A stretch of DNA of 6,532 nt from M55B157 sp040265115 (GCA_040265115.1 JBDQGZ010000111.1:1-6532), one strand, 5' to 3'. Positions 1 through 6,365 are shown, numbered from the stretch's first letter. Numbers and translations: made by a program. The notes: generated by a model from the letters alone, not told the origin.

Positions 1-738
1 ATCCCACTGATCGCGCTGCTCCTCGGATCGCTAAGGGTCGGGTCCCGCTGGGGCCTGGACCACTATGCGGAGGTGTTCTCGCCCACCGATCCCACGACCC
101 GCGCAACGCCAGCCTGGGAGGCTCTACTCACCTCCACGCGCTACGCGATCGTCGCTGCCGCGATCGCGGTAACCCTCGGCGTGCTCGGCGCCATCGCCGT
201 CACGCTCCTGCGACGCAGCGCCGGCTGGGTGGACACGGCGATCACGGCACCACTGGGAGTGTCTGCGGTGTCACTCGGACTGGGGCTGCTGCTGTTCTCC
301 CTCCGCGGACCCATCGACATGCGCGGGTGGTGGCTGCTGGTGCCACTCGGGCAAGCCCTGGTCGCGATGCCGATTGTGCTTCGCGTCGTCCTGCCCGTTC
401 TGCGATCGGTGGACCCCCGGCTCAGGGACGTCGCCGCCACCCTCGGAGCTCGACCCATCCGTGCCTGGCTCACCGTCGATGGTCCCCTGGCACTTCGGTC
501 CACCGGCGTCGCCGCGGGTCTTGCGGCTGCGGTGTCCCTGGGGGAATTCGGCGCCACCGCCTTCCTCATACGGGCCGACACACCCACGGTGCCCATTCAG
601 ATCGTTCGCCTCCTCGGCCGTCCCGGCGAGACCAACCTCGGGCAGGCCCTCGCCCTCGCTGTCATCCTGGTGGTGGTCACCGCGCTCATCATCGGCCTCG
701 CCGAACGAGCCAGGCCGGCCCGAGGAGGTGGCTGGTGA
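1..738 (+). CDS. ABC importer permease, ThiP/FbpB-like, C-terminal part (5' end outside window)
   Basis: This is an inner-membrane permease subunit of a binding-protein-dependent ABC importer. The frame is open from base 1 with no convincing start, so the gene begins upstream; a GTG at 73 lies inside the domain and is unlikely to be the true start. The 245 visible residues contain about five hydrophobic spans (roughly 48-70, 81-101, 110-134, 168-190 and 213-235) plus the tail of another at the left edge. The cytoplasmic EAA coupling loop is at about 143-163, with the pattern DVAATLGA followed by a Gly-Pro-Leu. The following SLGEFGA segment resembles the C-terminal half of ThiP and of the two-domain iron permeases, so the full protein may be a double-length permease of about 500 residues (inference). 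It is followed directly by its ATPase, whose start codon overlaps this stop. Substrate is unresolved: thiamine, ferric iron, or another small anion or solute. The family is secure; the substrate is not. Confidence 0.88.
   Translation: MPLIALLLGSLRVGSRWGLDHYAEVFSPTDPTTRATPAWEALLTSTRYAIVAAAIAVTLGVLGAIAVTLLRRSAGWVDTAITAPLGVSAVSLGLGLLLFSLRGPIDMRGWWLLVPLGQALVAMPIVLRVVLPVLRSVDPRLRDVAATLGARPIRAWLTVDGPLALRSTGVAAGLAAAVSLGEFGATAFLIRADTPTVPIQIVRLLGRPGETNLGQALALAVILVVVTALIIGLAERARPARGGGW
722..728 (+). promoter_or_regulatory. Shine-Dalgarno that fixes the GTG start of the ABC ATPase
   Basis: GAGGAGG lies within the last codons of the permease gene, six bases before the GTG at 735. It is the only strong ribosome binding site near the start of the ATPase homology, and it explains the choice of a GTG start overlapping the upstream stop. 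Confidence 0.75.
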
Positions 739-1427
739 GTCCAGAGTCCGGTCTCGTCATCAGCGGTGCCCGTATTGACTACGACGGCACCACACTGCTG
801 CGCGATGTCGACCTCGCCGTCGCTCCCCCGGACATCGTGGCCCTGCTCGGACCGAGCGGTTCCGGCAAGTCCACTCTGCTGCGTTGCATCGCCGGCGTGC
901 AGCCCCTCGATGCCGGAACTATCCGCTGGAGCGGTGCGGACATCACCCGAACTCCCGCCCACCTCCGCTCCTTTGGGCTGGTGTTCCAAGATGCCCTCCT
1001 CTTCCCGCATCTGAACACCGGCGCCAACATCGCCTATGGTCTGCGTCGATTCGGCATGCCTCGCAAGCAGATCTCCGATCGAGTCCACGAACTGCTAGAC
1101 CTGATCGGTCTGAATGGCTTCGGTGATCGCGATGTCGCCACGCTGTCCGGCGGTGAGGCTGGGCGTGTAGCGCTCGCGCGCGCCCTGGCCCCCCGCCCGC
1201 GGCTGCTGCTGCTTGATGAACCCTTCGCCGCCCTCGACCGCGAACTGCGGGATCGACTAGTCGAGGAGGTCCGCGAATTGCTCCACACCCTCGGGACCCC
1301 CGCAATCCACGTCACACATGATCGCCAGGAGGCCGATCGCATCGCCGACCGCATCGTCCACGTAGCCGACGGCACCCTCCGACCGGATGATCCACGGGGA
1401 GTAGCGTCAGACCCCACGCTGGCGTGA
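735..1427 (+). CDS. ABC importer ATP-binding protein, ThiQ/FbpC-like
   Basis: This 230-residue nucleotide-binding subunit powers the permease encoded just upstream. The chosen GTG start overlaps the permease stop in a GTGA arrangement and has GAGGAGG at 722-728, six bases upstream, which indicates translational coupling. The frame is open further upstream but that part lies inside the permease gene. Visible motifs are Walker A GPSGSGKST at residues 39-47, the Q-loop glutamine at 85, the signature LSGGE at 137-141, Walker B LLLLDE at 157-162, the D-loop ALD at 166-168 and the switch histidine at 195. The protein is short and ends soon after the H-loop, without the C-terminal regulatory (TOBE-like) domain of longer FbpC or MalK proteins, so it is closer in architecture to ThiQ. 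The signature continues as GEAGR rather than the usual GQ.QR type, a mild oddity. Thiamine or iron import is plausible, but no substrate-binding protein is in view to decide. Confidence 0.92.
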   Translation: MSPESGLVISGARIDYDGTTLLRDVDLAVAPPDIVALLGPSGSGKSTLLRCIAGVQPLDAGTIRWSGADITRTPAHLRSFGLVFQDALLFPHLNTGANIAYGLRRFGMPRKQISDRVHELLDLIGLNGFGDRDVATLSGGEAGRVALARALAPRPRLLLLDEPFAALDRELRDRLVEEVRELLHTLGTPAIHVTHDRQEADRIADRIVHVADGTLRPDDPRGVASDPTLA

Positions 1428-1455
1428 GCGACGCGACCGGGAGTTGGGACCGACG

Positions 1456-4170
1456 ATGACGAAGTATGTGTATGACTTCAGCGAAGGCGGCCGGGAAGAT
1501 GCCGACCTGCTTGGCGGCAAAGGCGCGAATCTCGCCGAGATGACGCGCCTCGGCCTCCCCGTGCCGCCCGGCTTCACAATCACGACCGAGGCATGCCGGG
1601 AGTTCCTCAAGATGGGTGATGTTCCGGCAGATCTGCGAGTACAGGTCACGATGGCCCTGCGCCGTCTGGAGGACGCCCTCGGCCGCCGACTCGGGGACAT
1701 CAACGACCCGCTTCTGGTCAGCGTTCGATCCGGTGCGCGATTCTCCATGCCGGGAATGATGGAGACCGTCTTGAACGTCGGCTTGAATGACTACTCCGTC
1801 GTCGGCTTGGCCACTGCTACCAATGACGAGCGCTTCGCCTGGGACTCCTACCGCCGTCTGATCCAGATGTTCGGCCGCACGGTGCTGCACGTCGAAGGGG
1901 ATTCCTTTGAGAAGGCCTTCGAGGAGGCCAAAGCGGCCGAGGGCGCGACAGAGGACTCCGCACTGTCAGTCGCCGGCCTGAAGGGTCTCGTCGAGACCTA
2001 CAAGCAGATCGTCCTCGATCACTCCGGTCGTCCGTTCCCGCAGGATCCGCGTGAGCAGCTCGACCTGTGCGTCACCGCAGTGTTCTCATCCTGGAACACC
2101 CCGCGCGCGCATCTGTATCGCCGCCGTGAGCGCATTCCCCACGATCTCGGCACGGCCGTGAATGTCGTCACCATGGTGTTCGGCAACCTCGGCCAGGATT
2201 CCGGCACCGGCGTAGCCTTCACCCGCGACCCCGCCACGGGCAAGGTCGGCTCCTATGGCGACTACCTCACCAACGCCCAGGGCGAGGATGTTGTCGCGGG
2301 AATCCGCAACACGATCAGCCTGGCCGATTTCGCGGAGATCGATCCCGCGGCCTACGACGAATTGCAGAACATCATGCGTCGCCTCGAGACGCACTACCGA
2401 GATCTGTGCGATATCGAGTTCACCGTCGAGCGCGGAAAGTTGTGGATGCTGCAGACCCGCGTCGGCAAGCGCACAGCGGCAGCCGCGTTCCGCATCGCCA
2501 CCCAGCTCGTCGATGAGCACCTCATCACCATGGATGAGGCCCTCGCTCGCGTGAACGGCGAACAACTCACGAAGTTGATGTTCCCGCAGTTCGATCCACG
2601 CAGCCCCCGGGAGAACCTCACCACCGGCATGGCCGCGAGCCCCGGTGCCGCCGTCGGCAAGGCGGTCTTCGACTCCGCGACCGCCACTGCGTGGGCAGCA
2701 AACGGGGAGAAGGTCGTGCTCATCCGCCGCGAGACGAACCCCGATGACCTCGAGGGAATGATCGCGGCGGAAGGCATCCTCACCTCTCGGGGCGGCAAGA
2801 CCTCCCACGCTGCCGTGGTCGCGCGTGGCATGGGCACCACCTGCATCGTCGGCGCTGAGGAACTCGATGTCGATGCGGTGAATCTGCGTGCGAAGGCCGG
2901 TGACCTCGTCGTCGAGCAGGGCGATGTCATCTCCCTCGACGGATCAACCGGGCAGGTCTTCGTCGGCGCTGTGCCCGTTGTCCCGTCGCCTGTGGTGACC
3001 TATTTGGAATCGGGATTGAGCGCAGCGATCGAAGCAGCCGACGAGGATATTGCTGAGCTCATCATCTCGGTGGACCGGATCCTGCAGCATGCCGATCAGG
3101 TGCGGCGACTGCGCGTACGCGCCAACGCCGACACAGTGACGGATGCGAGCCGAGCTCGCACCCTCGGCGCCGAAGGCATAGGACTGTGCCGCACCGAGCA
3201 CATGTTCCTCGGTGACCGGCGCATTCTCATCGAGCGACTCGTGCTCGCCGACACCCCGGAGGAGCGCGAGGGGGTCTACGCCGAGTTGCTTCCACTGCAG
3301 CGGGATGACTTCGTGGGGATCCTCGACGCGATGGACGATCTACCCGTCACGATCCGCCTGCTCGATCCACCGCTTCACGAGTTCTTGCCCAGCCTGGTCG
3401 ACTTGAAGGTCAAGGTGGCCCTCGCGGAGGAACGCGGGGAATCTGATCCCCGCGACGTGGCTTTGCTGCACGAGGTCGAGCGACTGCACGAGGCGAATCC
3501 GATGCTGGGGCTGCGTGGCGTCCGGCTCGGGCTGGTGCTCCCCGGTCTGTACGCGCTGCAGGTGCGCGCCATCGCCGAGGCTGCGGCGCTGCGCGTCGAG
3601 GCCGGCGGGCACCCCAGGGTCGAGATCATGATCCCGCTCATCGGATCCGTGATGGAGCTTCACCTCGTCCGGGACGAGGTCGGCCATATCGTCGCGGAGG
3701 TAGCCGATGCGAACGGGGTGACCCTGAGCATGCCCATTGGCACCATGGTGGAACTCCCGCGCGCCGCCCTTACCGCCAAGCGTGTTGCCGAAGCAGCCGA
3801 CTTCTTCTCCTTCGGCACCAACGACCTCACCCAGACCACCTGGGGTTTCTCGCGCGACGATGTCGAAGGCGCTTTCTTCGCGCAGTACCTCGACAAGGGT
3901 GTCTTCACCGTCTCCCCCTTCGAAAGCCTCGATGTCGATGGTGTCGGCGAACTCATCCGCATCGCGACGGAGAAGGGCCGCAGTACCAAGCCCGAACTCA
4001 AGCTCGGGGTGTGCGGCGAGCATGGCGGAGACCCGGAATCGATTCATTTCTTCCACGGAGTGGGCATCGACTACGTTTCCTGTTCACCCTTCCGGGTTCC
4101 CATCGCTCGACTCGAAGCCGGTCGCGCAGCTGTCATGGACACCCTGGCCACGCACACCTCGACCGCATGA
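1456..4170 (+). CDS. ppdK: Pyruvate,phosphate dikinase
   Basis: PPDK interconverts pyruvate + ATP + Pi and PEP + AMP + PPi in the cytosol, linking glycolysis and gluconeogenesis and allowing PPi-driven ATP formation. The product is 904 residues, slightly longer than the 874-residue Clostridium symbiosum enzyme. The N-terminal ATP-grasp domain shows Lys22 in LLGGKGAN, Arg91 in SVRSGARFSMPGMM, and Glu321, Gln333 and Arg335. The swivelling phosphohistidine domain has the catalytic His451 in GGKTSHAAVVARGMG. The C-terminal PEP/pyruvate TIM barrel shows Arg579 (CRTEH), Arg634 (RLLDPPLHEF), Glu766, Asn789-Asp790 (GTNDLTQ) and the acid/base Cys853 (CGEHGG). These match the known catalytic set of the clostridial enzyme by motif. 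The ATG at 1456 starts the family-typical MTKYVYDF; a TTG at 1444 would add four residues but sits directly on the GGGAG at 1439-1443. The gene lies 28 bases after the ABC ATPase and is probably co-transcribed with it. The Thr449-Ser450-His451 triad keeps the threonine used for regulatory phosphorylation in plant and some bacterial PPDKs, but no regulator gene is in the window. Confidence 0.98.
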   Translation: MTKYVYDFSEGGREDADLLGGKGANLAEMTRLGLPVPPGFTITTEACREFLKMGDVPADLRVQVTMALRRLEDALGRRLGDINDPLLVSVRSGARFSMPGMMETVLNVGLNDYSVVGLATATNDERFAWDSYRRLIQMFGRTVLHVEGDSFEKAFEEAKAAEGATEDSALSVAGLKGLVETYKQIVLDHSGRPFPQDPREQLDLCVTAVFSSWNTPRAHLYRRRERIPHDLGTAVNVVTMVFGNLGQDSGTGVAFTRDPATGKVGSYGDYLTNAQGEDVVAGIRNTISLADFAEIDPAAYDELQNIMRRLETHYRDLCDIEFTVERGKLWMLQTRVGKRTAAAAFRIATQLVDEHLITMDEALARVNGEQLTKLMFPQFDPRSPRENLTTGMAASPGAAVGKAVFDSATATAWAANGEKVVLIRRETNPDDLEGMIAAEGILTSRGGKTSHAAVVARGMGTTCIVGAEELDVDAVNLRAKAGDLVVEQGDVISLDGSTGQVFVGAVPVVPSPVVTYLESGLSAAIEAADEDIAELIISVDRILQHADQVRRLRVRANADTVTDASRARTLGAEGIGLCRTEHMFLGDRRILIERLVLADTPEEREGVYAELLPLQRDDFVGILDAMDDLPVTIRLLDPPLHEFLPSLVDLKVKVALAEERGESDPRDVALLHEVERLHEANPMLGLRGVRLGLVLPGLYALQVRAIAEAAALRVEAGGHPRVEIMIPLIGSVMELHLVRDEVGHIVAEVADANGVTLSMPIGTMVELPRAALTAKRVAEAADFFSFGTNDLTQTTWGFSRDDVEGAFFAQYLDKGVFTVSPFESLDVDGVGELIRIATEKGRSTKPELKLGVCGEHGGDPESIHFFHGVGIDYVSCSPFRVPIARLEAGRAAVMDTLATHTSTA

Positions 4171-4205
4171 TCGACAGCGCTTAACCAAGGCAGCCGAGAA
4201 AGCAC

Positions 4206-4553
4206 TCAGTCGCGGCCGAGCGAGGCAGCGGCGGCGCCGAGGCGGCTCGCGGTGCCCAACTCGTCGGCCATGAATTCGCGCAGGAGGTCGATCGCAGCCA
4301 CGACCTTGTCGCCACGAAGCGAATAGCGCACGGTGGACCCCTCGCGCTGGGTCTCCACCACCCCCCGGTCGCGGAGGATGGCGAGGTGCTGGGAGCAGTT
4401 GGACTGGCTGATCTCCAGCGCCTCGGCGAGATCACCGACGCTCATCGGACCATTGCGCAGTTCCGTGATGAGTAGCAACCTCTTCGGATCCGCGATCGCC
4501 TTACACAACCGGGCGTGAAGTTCGTGGATCTCGACGGCCGTGGCGCGATCCAT
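4206..4553 (-). CDS. ArsR/SmtB-family winged-helix repressor
   Basis: This 115-residue protein is a small dimeric ArsR-family transcription factor, presumably repressing the sulfur genes beside it. The family-typical DPKRLLLI stretch is at 22-29. The helix-turn-helix is at about 38-62, with recognition helix SQSNCSQHLAILRDRG, followed by the wing REGSTVRYSL at 70-79. The CxC metal motif of arsenic- or cadmium-sensing members is absent; the matching stretch reads MSVGDLA. Only two cysteines are present, Cys17 in helix 1 and Cys53 inside the recognition helix. They do not fall at the positions I recall for the BigR/SqrR persulfide sensors. Its ATG is four bases after the stop of the upstream rhodanese-dioxygenase gene, without a strong Shine-Dalgarno, so it is probably the second, translationally coupled gene of that operon and autoregulated. 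Its effector cannot be read from the sequence; a sulfane-sulfur signal is inferred from context. It converges with ppdK across 35 bases. Confidence 0.93.
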   Translation of the reverse strand: MDRATAVEIHELHARLCKAIADPKRLLLITELRNGPMSVGDLAEALEISQSNCSQHLAILRDRGVVETQREGSTVRYSLRGDKVVAAIDLLREFMADELGTASRLGAAAASLGRD

Positions 4554-4557
4554 CAGA

Positions 4558-5688
4558 TCAGACCGTCGTCGATGCGGCGCACTGATTCTTGCCGATTTCG
4601 AGGAACTCGATCTCCTCTGCTGTCGCCGCCTGACCAGAGTTCACCAGCCGGATCGTGTCGTAGGTGTCCGGCGCCGAGGGAAGGCTCGTGACGATCTCGT
4701 TGACGAACGCCACGAGATCAGCCTCGCTCAGCAGGGTCGACTCGAAGATGTGACCCAGGGTGGTGCACACCAGACCGTCCTCACCCACCTCGTCGGCGAA
4801 GGTCCAGTGCGCGGGCAGCACCATCGTGGCCGGATCCAACGGCTGCAGGCGATCATGCACCGTGTGGTAGAGCTCCTTGGCGAGTTCCTCCGCCTTGCCC
4901 GTGAGGTCAGGGCGCCCGACACCGCGCACGAAGACGGTGTCCCCGGTGAGCAGGAGATGACCGGGAATGTGAACGCAGGTTGTGCCGGGGGTATGGCCGG
5001 GCATCTTGATCGCCAGCGTCTCGATCTGGGCATCCCCCAGATCGATCACCTCTCCATCGACGAGGGGCGTGTTGGGGAAGGGAGTGGGGCCACCGGTGTC
5101 TTCGATCGGCACGCTGTAGGACGCCCCGTGGCGCTCGGCGAGCTCGATGCCCCCGGTGATGTGATCGGCGTGCACATGGGTGTCGATGACGTGCAGGATC
5201 TTCATGTCATGCTCTGCGGCGAGCGCCTCGTAGGGCTCGGGGAACCGGGCCGGATCGACCACGATGCAGCCCTGGCCGGGGACACCGATGAGATAGGAGA
5301 TGCAGGCCTTCGATGGCCGCTGGATCTGCCAGCCGCGCATACCGTCGGGCAGGTTCGGCAGTTCGCGGGGTACGAGCAGCTGAGCCCAGGCCGCCGTGCC
5401 TCCCTCCAGGGTGCGGACCTGGCGGCCCTCGTCCTTCAGGACATCGATGAGGAGATCCGAACCGTTGCCGTGTGCGCAGACCACGACGGTGTTGTCCGGA
5501 AGCTCCTCGGCGAGGGATTCGCTCTCCTCGACGGCGACCCAGATGGGGACATTCTTCATGGGGACCTCGCGGGGCCCCTCGATCTGCCAGACGGCGTACT
5601 CGTCCTGATTGCGCACGTCGAGGATGAAGGGGGTCTCCCCTCGTTCGATCTCGGCGTACAACTCCGCGGGGCTGATCGAGGCGGTCAT
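4558..5688 (-). CDS. Rhodanese-persulfide dioxygenase (ETHE1-like) fusion protein
   Basis: This 376-residue cytosolic protein probably oxidises glutathione-type or other low-molecular-weight persulfides to sulfite (dioxygenase domain) and moves sulfane sulfur (rhodanese domain). Residues about 1-105 form the rhodanese domain: DVRNQDEY at 24-31, active-site Cys71 in CAHGNGS, and LEGGTAAW at 94-101. Residues about 120-300 form the metallo-beta-lactamase fold: THVHADHITGG (His171, His173, Asp175, His176), His232 in PGHTPG, Asp250 in TGDT and His294 in PAHW. His171, His232 and Asp250 fit the mononuclear iron site of ETHE1. The RGVGRPDL loop (255-262) also matches ETHE1-type enzymes rather than glyoxalase II. 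The ATG at 5688 was chosen because AGGAG sits five bases upstream and the rhodanese homology starts there; an upstream ATG at 5739 would put 17 extra residues over the probable operator. It is the first gene of an operon with the ArsR gene. A different thiol co-substrate, such as mycothiol in actinobacteria, is possible (inference). Confidence 0.93.
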   Translation of the reverse strand: MTASISPAELYAEIERGETPFILDVRNQDEYAVWQIEGPREVPMKNVPIWVAVEESESLAEELPDNTVVVCAHGNGSDLLIDVLKDEGRQVRTLEGGTAAWAQLLVPRELPNLPDGMRGWQIQRPSKACISYLIGVPGQGCIVVDPARFPEPYEALAAEHDMKILHVIDTHVHADHITGGIELAERHGASYSVPIEDTGGPTPFPNTPLVDGEVIDLGDAQIETLAIKMPGHTPGTTCVHIPGHLLLTGDTVFVRGVGRPDLTGKAEELAKELYHTVHDRLQPLDPATMVLPAHWTFADEVGEDGLVCTTLGHIFESTLLSEADLVAFVNEIVTSLPSAPDTYDTIRLVNSGQAATAEEIEFLEIGKNQCAASTTV

Positions 5689-5728
5689 GGGTGCTCCTGT
5701 CAGGGACGACAAATCCGGGTCGGACACG

Positions 5729-5756
5729 AATATGCGCAAACGTTAATATCTGCGCA
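5729..5756. promoter_or_regulatory. Candidate ArsR operator: two AATAT-TGCGCA units
   Basis: Two TGCGCA palindromes lie at 5733-5738 and 5751-5756, eighteen bases apart. Each is preceded by AATAT: directly overlapping it in the first copy, and with one extra C between in the second. A further palindrome AACGTT (5739-5744) sits between them. The arrangement can be read either as a direct repeat or as an inverted repeat with a 12-base spacer. It is 40 bases from the - strand start codon and 68 from the + strand start codon, and overlaps where a -35 for the + strand gene would lie. Binding by the adjacent ArsR protein is inferred from proximity only. Confidence 0.42.
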
Positions 5757-5813
5757 CCCATCCGCGCTAGGGTTTTTCTGAATTGCCCGGACATTCACTT
5801 CCACAACCTCCCC

Positions 5814-5819
5814 GAGGAG
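5814..5819 (+). promoter_or_regulatory. Shine-Dalgarno fixing the DsrE2 start
   Basis: GAGGAG ends five bases before the ATG at 5825. It supports that start over an in-frame ATG-free extension to 5783, which would place the ribosome binding site inside the coding region. Confidence 0.75.
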
Positions 5820-5824
5820 CCCCT

Positions 5825-6316
5825 ATGAGCGACAGCGACACCCCGGATTCCATGACGATCATCGCGTTCAGCGGTGATCTCGACAAGCTCTGGCCCACCA
5901 TGATCTTGAGTTCGACCGGTGCGGCCACGGGCATGAACGTCACCGTCTTCTTCACCTTTTGGGGCCTGTTCCCTCTCGTGAAGGACGATGTGCGCCTCAC
6001 CGGCTACGACTCCATGACGAAGGCCCTGGCCGGCATGAACGCACCGGGCATGAAGAAGGCCAAGCTCAGCAAGTTGAACATGGGCGGATCCGGCGCTTGG
6101 ATGATGCGCAAGGTCGCCGAGAAGAACAACCTCATGCCGCCCGAGGACCTGATGGATATCTGCAAGGACATGGGAGTCAATCTCTGGCCGTGCCAGATGA
6201 CGATGGACCTGCTCGGCATCAAGCCCGACCAGATGGTCGATGGCCTCGGCGAGCCCGTGGGAGCGGCGACCGCACTCCAGGCCATGTCGAAGTCCCAGAT
6301 CAACCTGTTCATCTGA
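5825..6316 (+). CDS. DsrE2-type (DsrE/DsrF/DrsH-like) sulfur-relay protein
   Basis: This 163-residue protein belongs to the DsrE/DsrF/DrsH-like group, whose members bind or relay sulfane sulfur on conserved cysteines, often beside TusA and rhodaneses. The N-terminal FSGDLDKLWPTMILSSTGA segment (15-33) and the following hydrophobic VTVFFTFWGL (39-48) are typical of the DsrE2 fold; the latter could contact a membrane, but I do not see a clear signal peptide. Cys123 in WPCQMTMDLLGI is the expected sulfur-binding residue, and a second cysteine, Cys113, is ten residues earlier. The protein is rich in methionine, 17 of 163 residues. It is the first gene of the + strand arm, facing away from the persulfide dioxygenase, and is followed after 49 bases by a tusA-like gene. 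The family call is firm; the biochemical role (carrier or transferase) is inferred from family and context. Confidence 0.92.
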   Translation: MSDSDTPDSMTIIAFSGDLDKLWPTMILSSTGAATGMNVTVFFTFWGLFPLVKDDVRLTGYDSMTKALAGMNAPGMKKAKLSKLNMGGSGAWMMRKVAEKNNLMPPEDLMDICKDMGVNLWPCQMTMDLLGIKPDQMVDGLGEPVGAATALQAMSKSQINLFI

Positions 6317-6365
6317 GTTTTCTGACCAGTCCACCACCATCCCCCGACCACGAAGGATCACGACA

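Larger units (their letters stand above)
5689..5824. promoter_or_regulatory. Divergent promoter region between the dioxygenase-arsR and dsrE2-tusA arms
   Basis: This 136-base non-coding stretch separates two divergently transcribed sulfur genes and must hold both promoters. It has an AT-richer core at about 5729-5749 in an otherwise GC-rich setting. On the + strand, TAGGGT at 5768-5773 is a plausible -10 element (TANNNT form) and would place the -35 region over the candidate operator. I see no convincing -35 on either strand and no clear -10 for the - strand gene, so exact promoter placement is weak. Start-proximal Shine-Dalgarno sequences flank it on both sides. Confidence 0.6.

Noticed and set aside
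327..734. Upstream extension of the ABC ATPase reading frame inside the permease gene.
   Set aside because: The extension is an arginine- and proline-rich out-of-frame translation of the permease, with no homology. The ribosome binding site at 722-728 and the GTG at 735 give a normal start.
1444..1455. TTG as an alternative start of ppdK.
   Set aside because: It directly abuts the GGGAG purine run, leaving no spacing, and the family N terminus MTKYVYDF begins at the ATG at 1456.
3340..4056. A 238-codon - strand frame within ppdK.
   Set aside because: It overlaps the fully conserved PEP-binding domain of PPDK and shows no recognisable protein features.
4206..4553. Arsenic or cadmium resistance role for the ArsR-type protein.
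   Set aside because: The cysteine metal-binding motif is missing, and no arsenate reductase, efflux pump or metal ATPase gene is next to it; the neighbours are sulfur genes.
4558..5688. Glyoxalase II or beta-lactamase function for the metallo-hydrolase domain.
   Set aside because: The THxHADHITGG, RGxGRPD and rhodanese fusion features point to the ETHE1-type persulfide dioxygenase group, and the neighbours are sulfur-transfer proteins.
5689..5739. An upstream ATG at 5739 extending the rhodanese-dioxygenase by 17 residues.
   Set aside because: It lacks a good ribosome binding site and lies within the candidate operator. The ATG at 5688 has AGGAG at proper spacing and begins the rhodanese homology.
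4540..5781. A long open frame (413 codons) on the + strand opposite the rhodanese-dioxygenase gene.
   Set aside because: Its codons align base for base with the codons of the real gene on the other strand. In GC-rich genes the reverse complements of stops (TTA, CTA, TCA) are rare, so such mirror frames stay open by chance. It has no recognisable motif, while the - strand frame has two complete domains.
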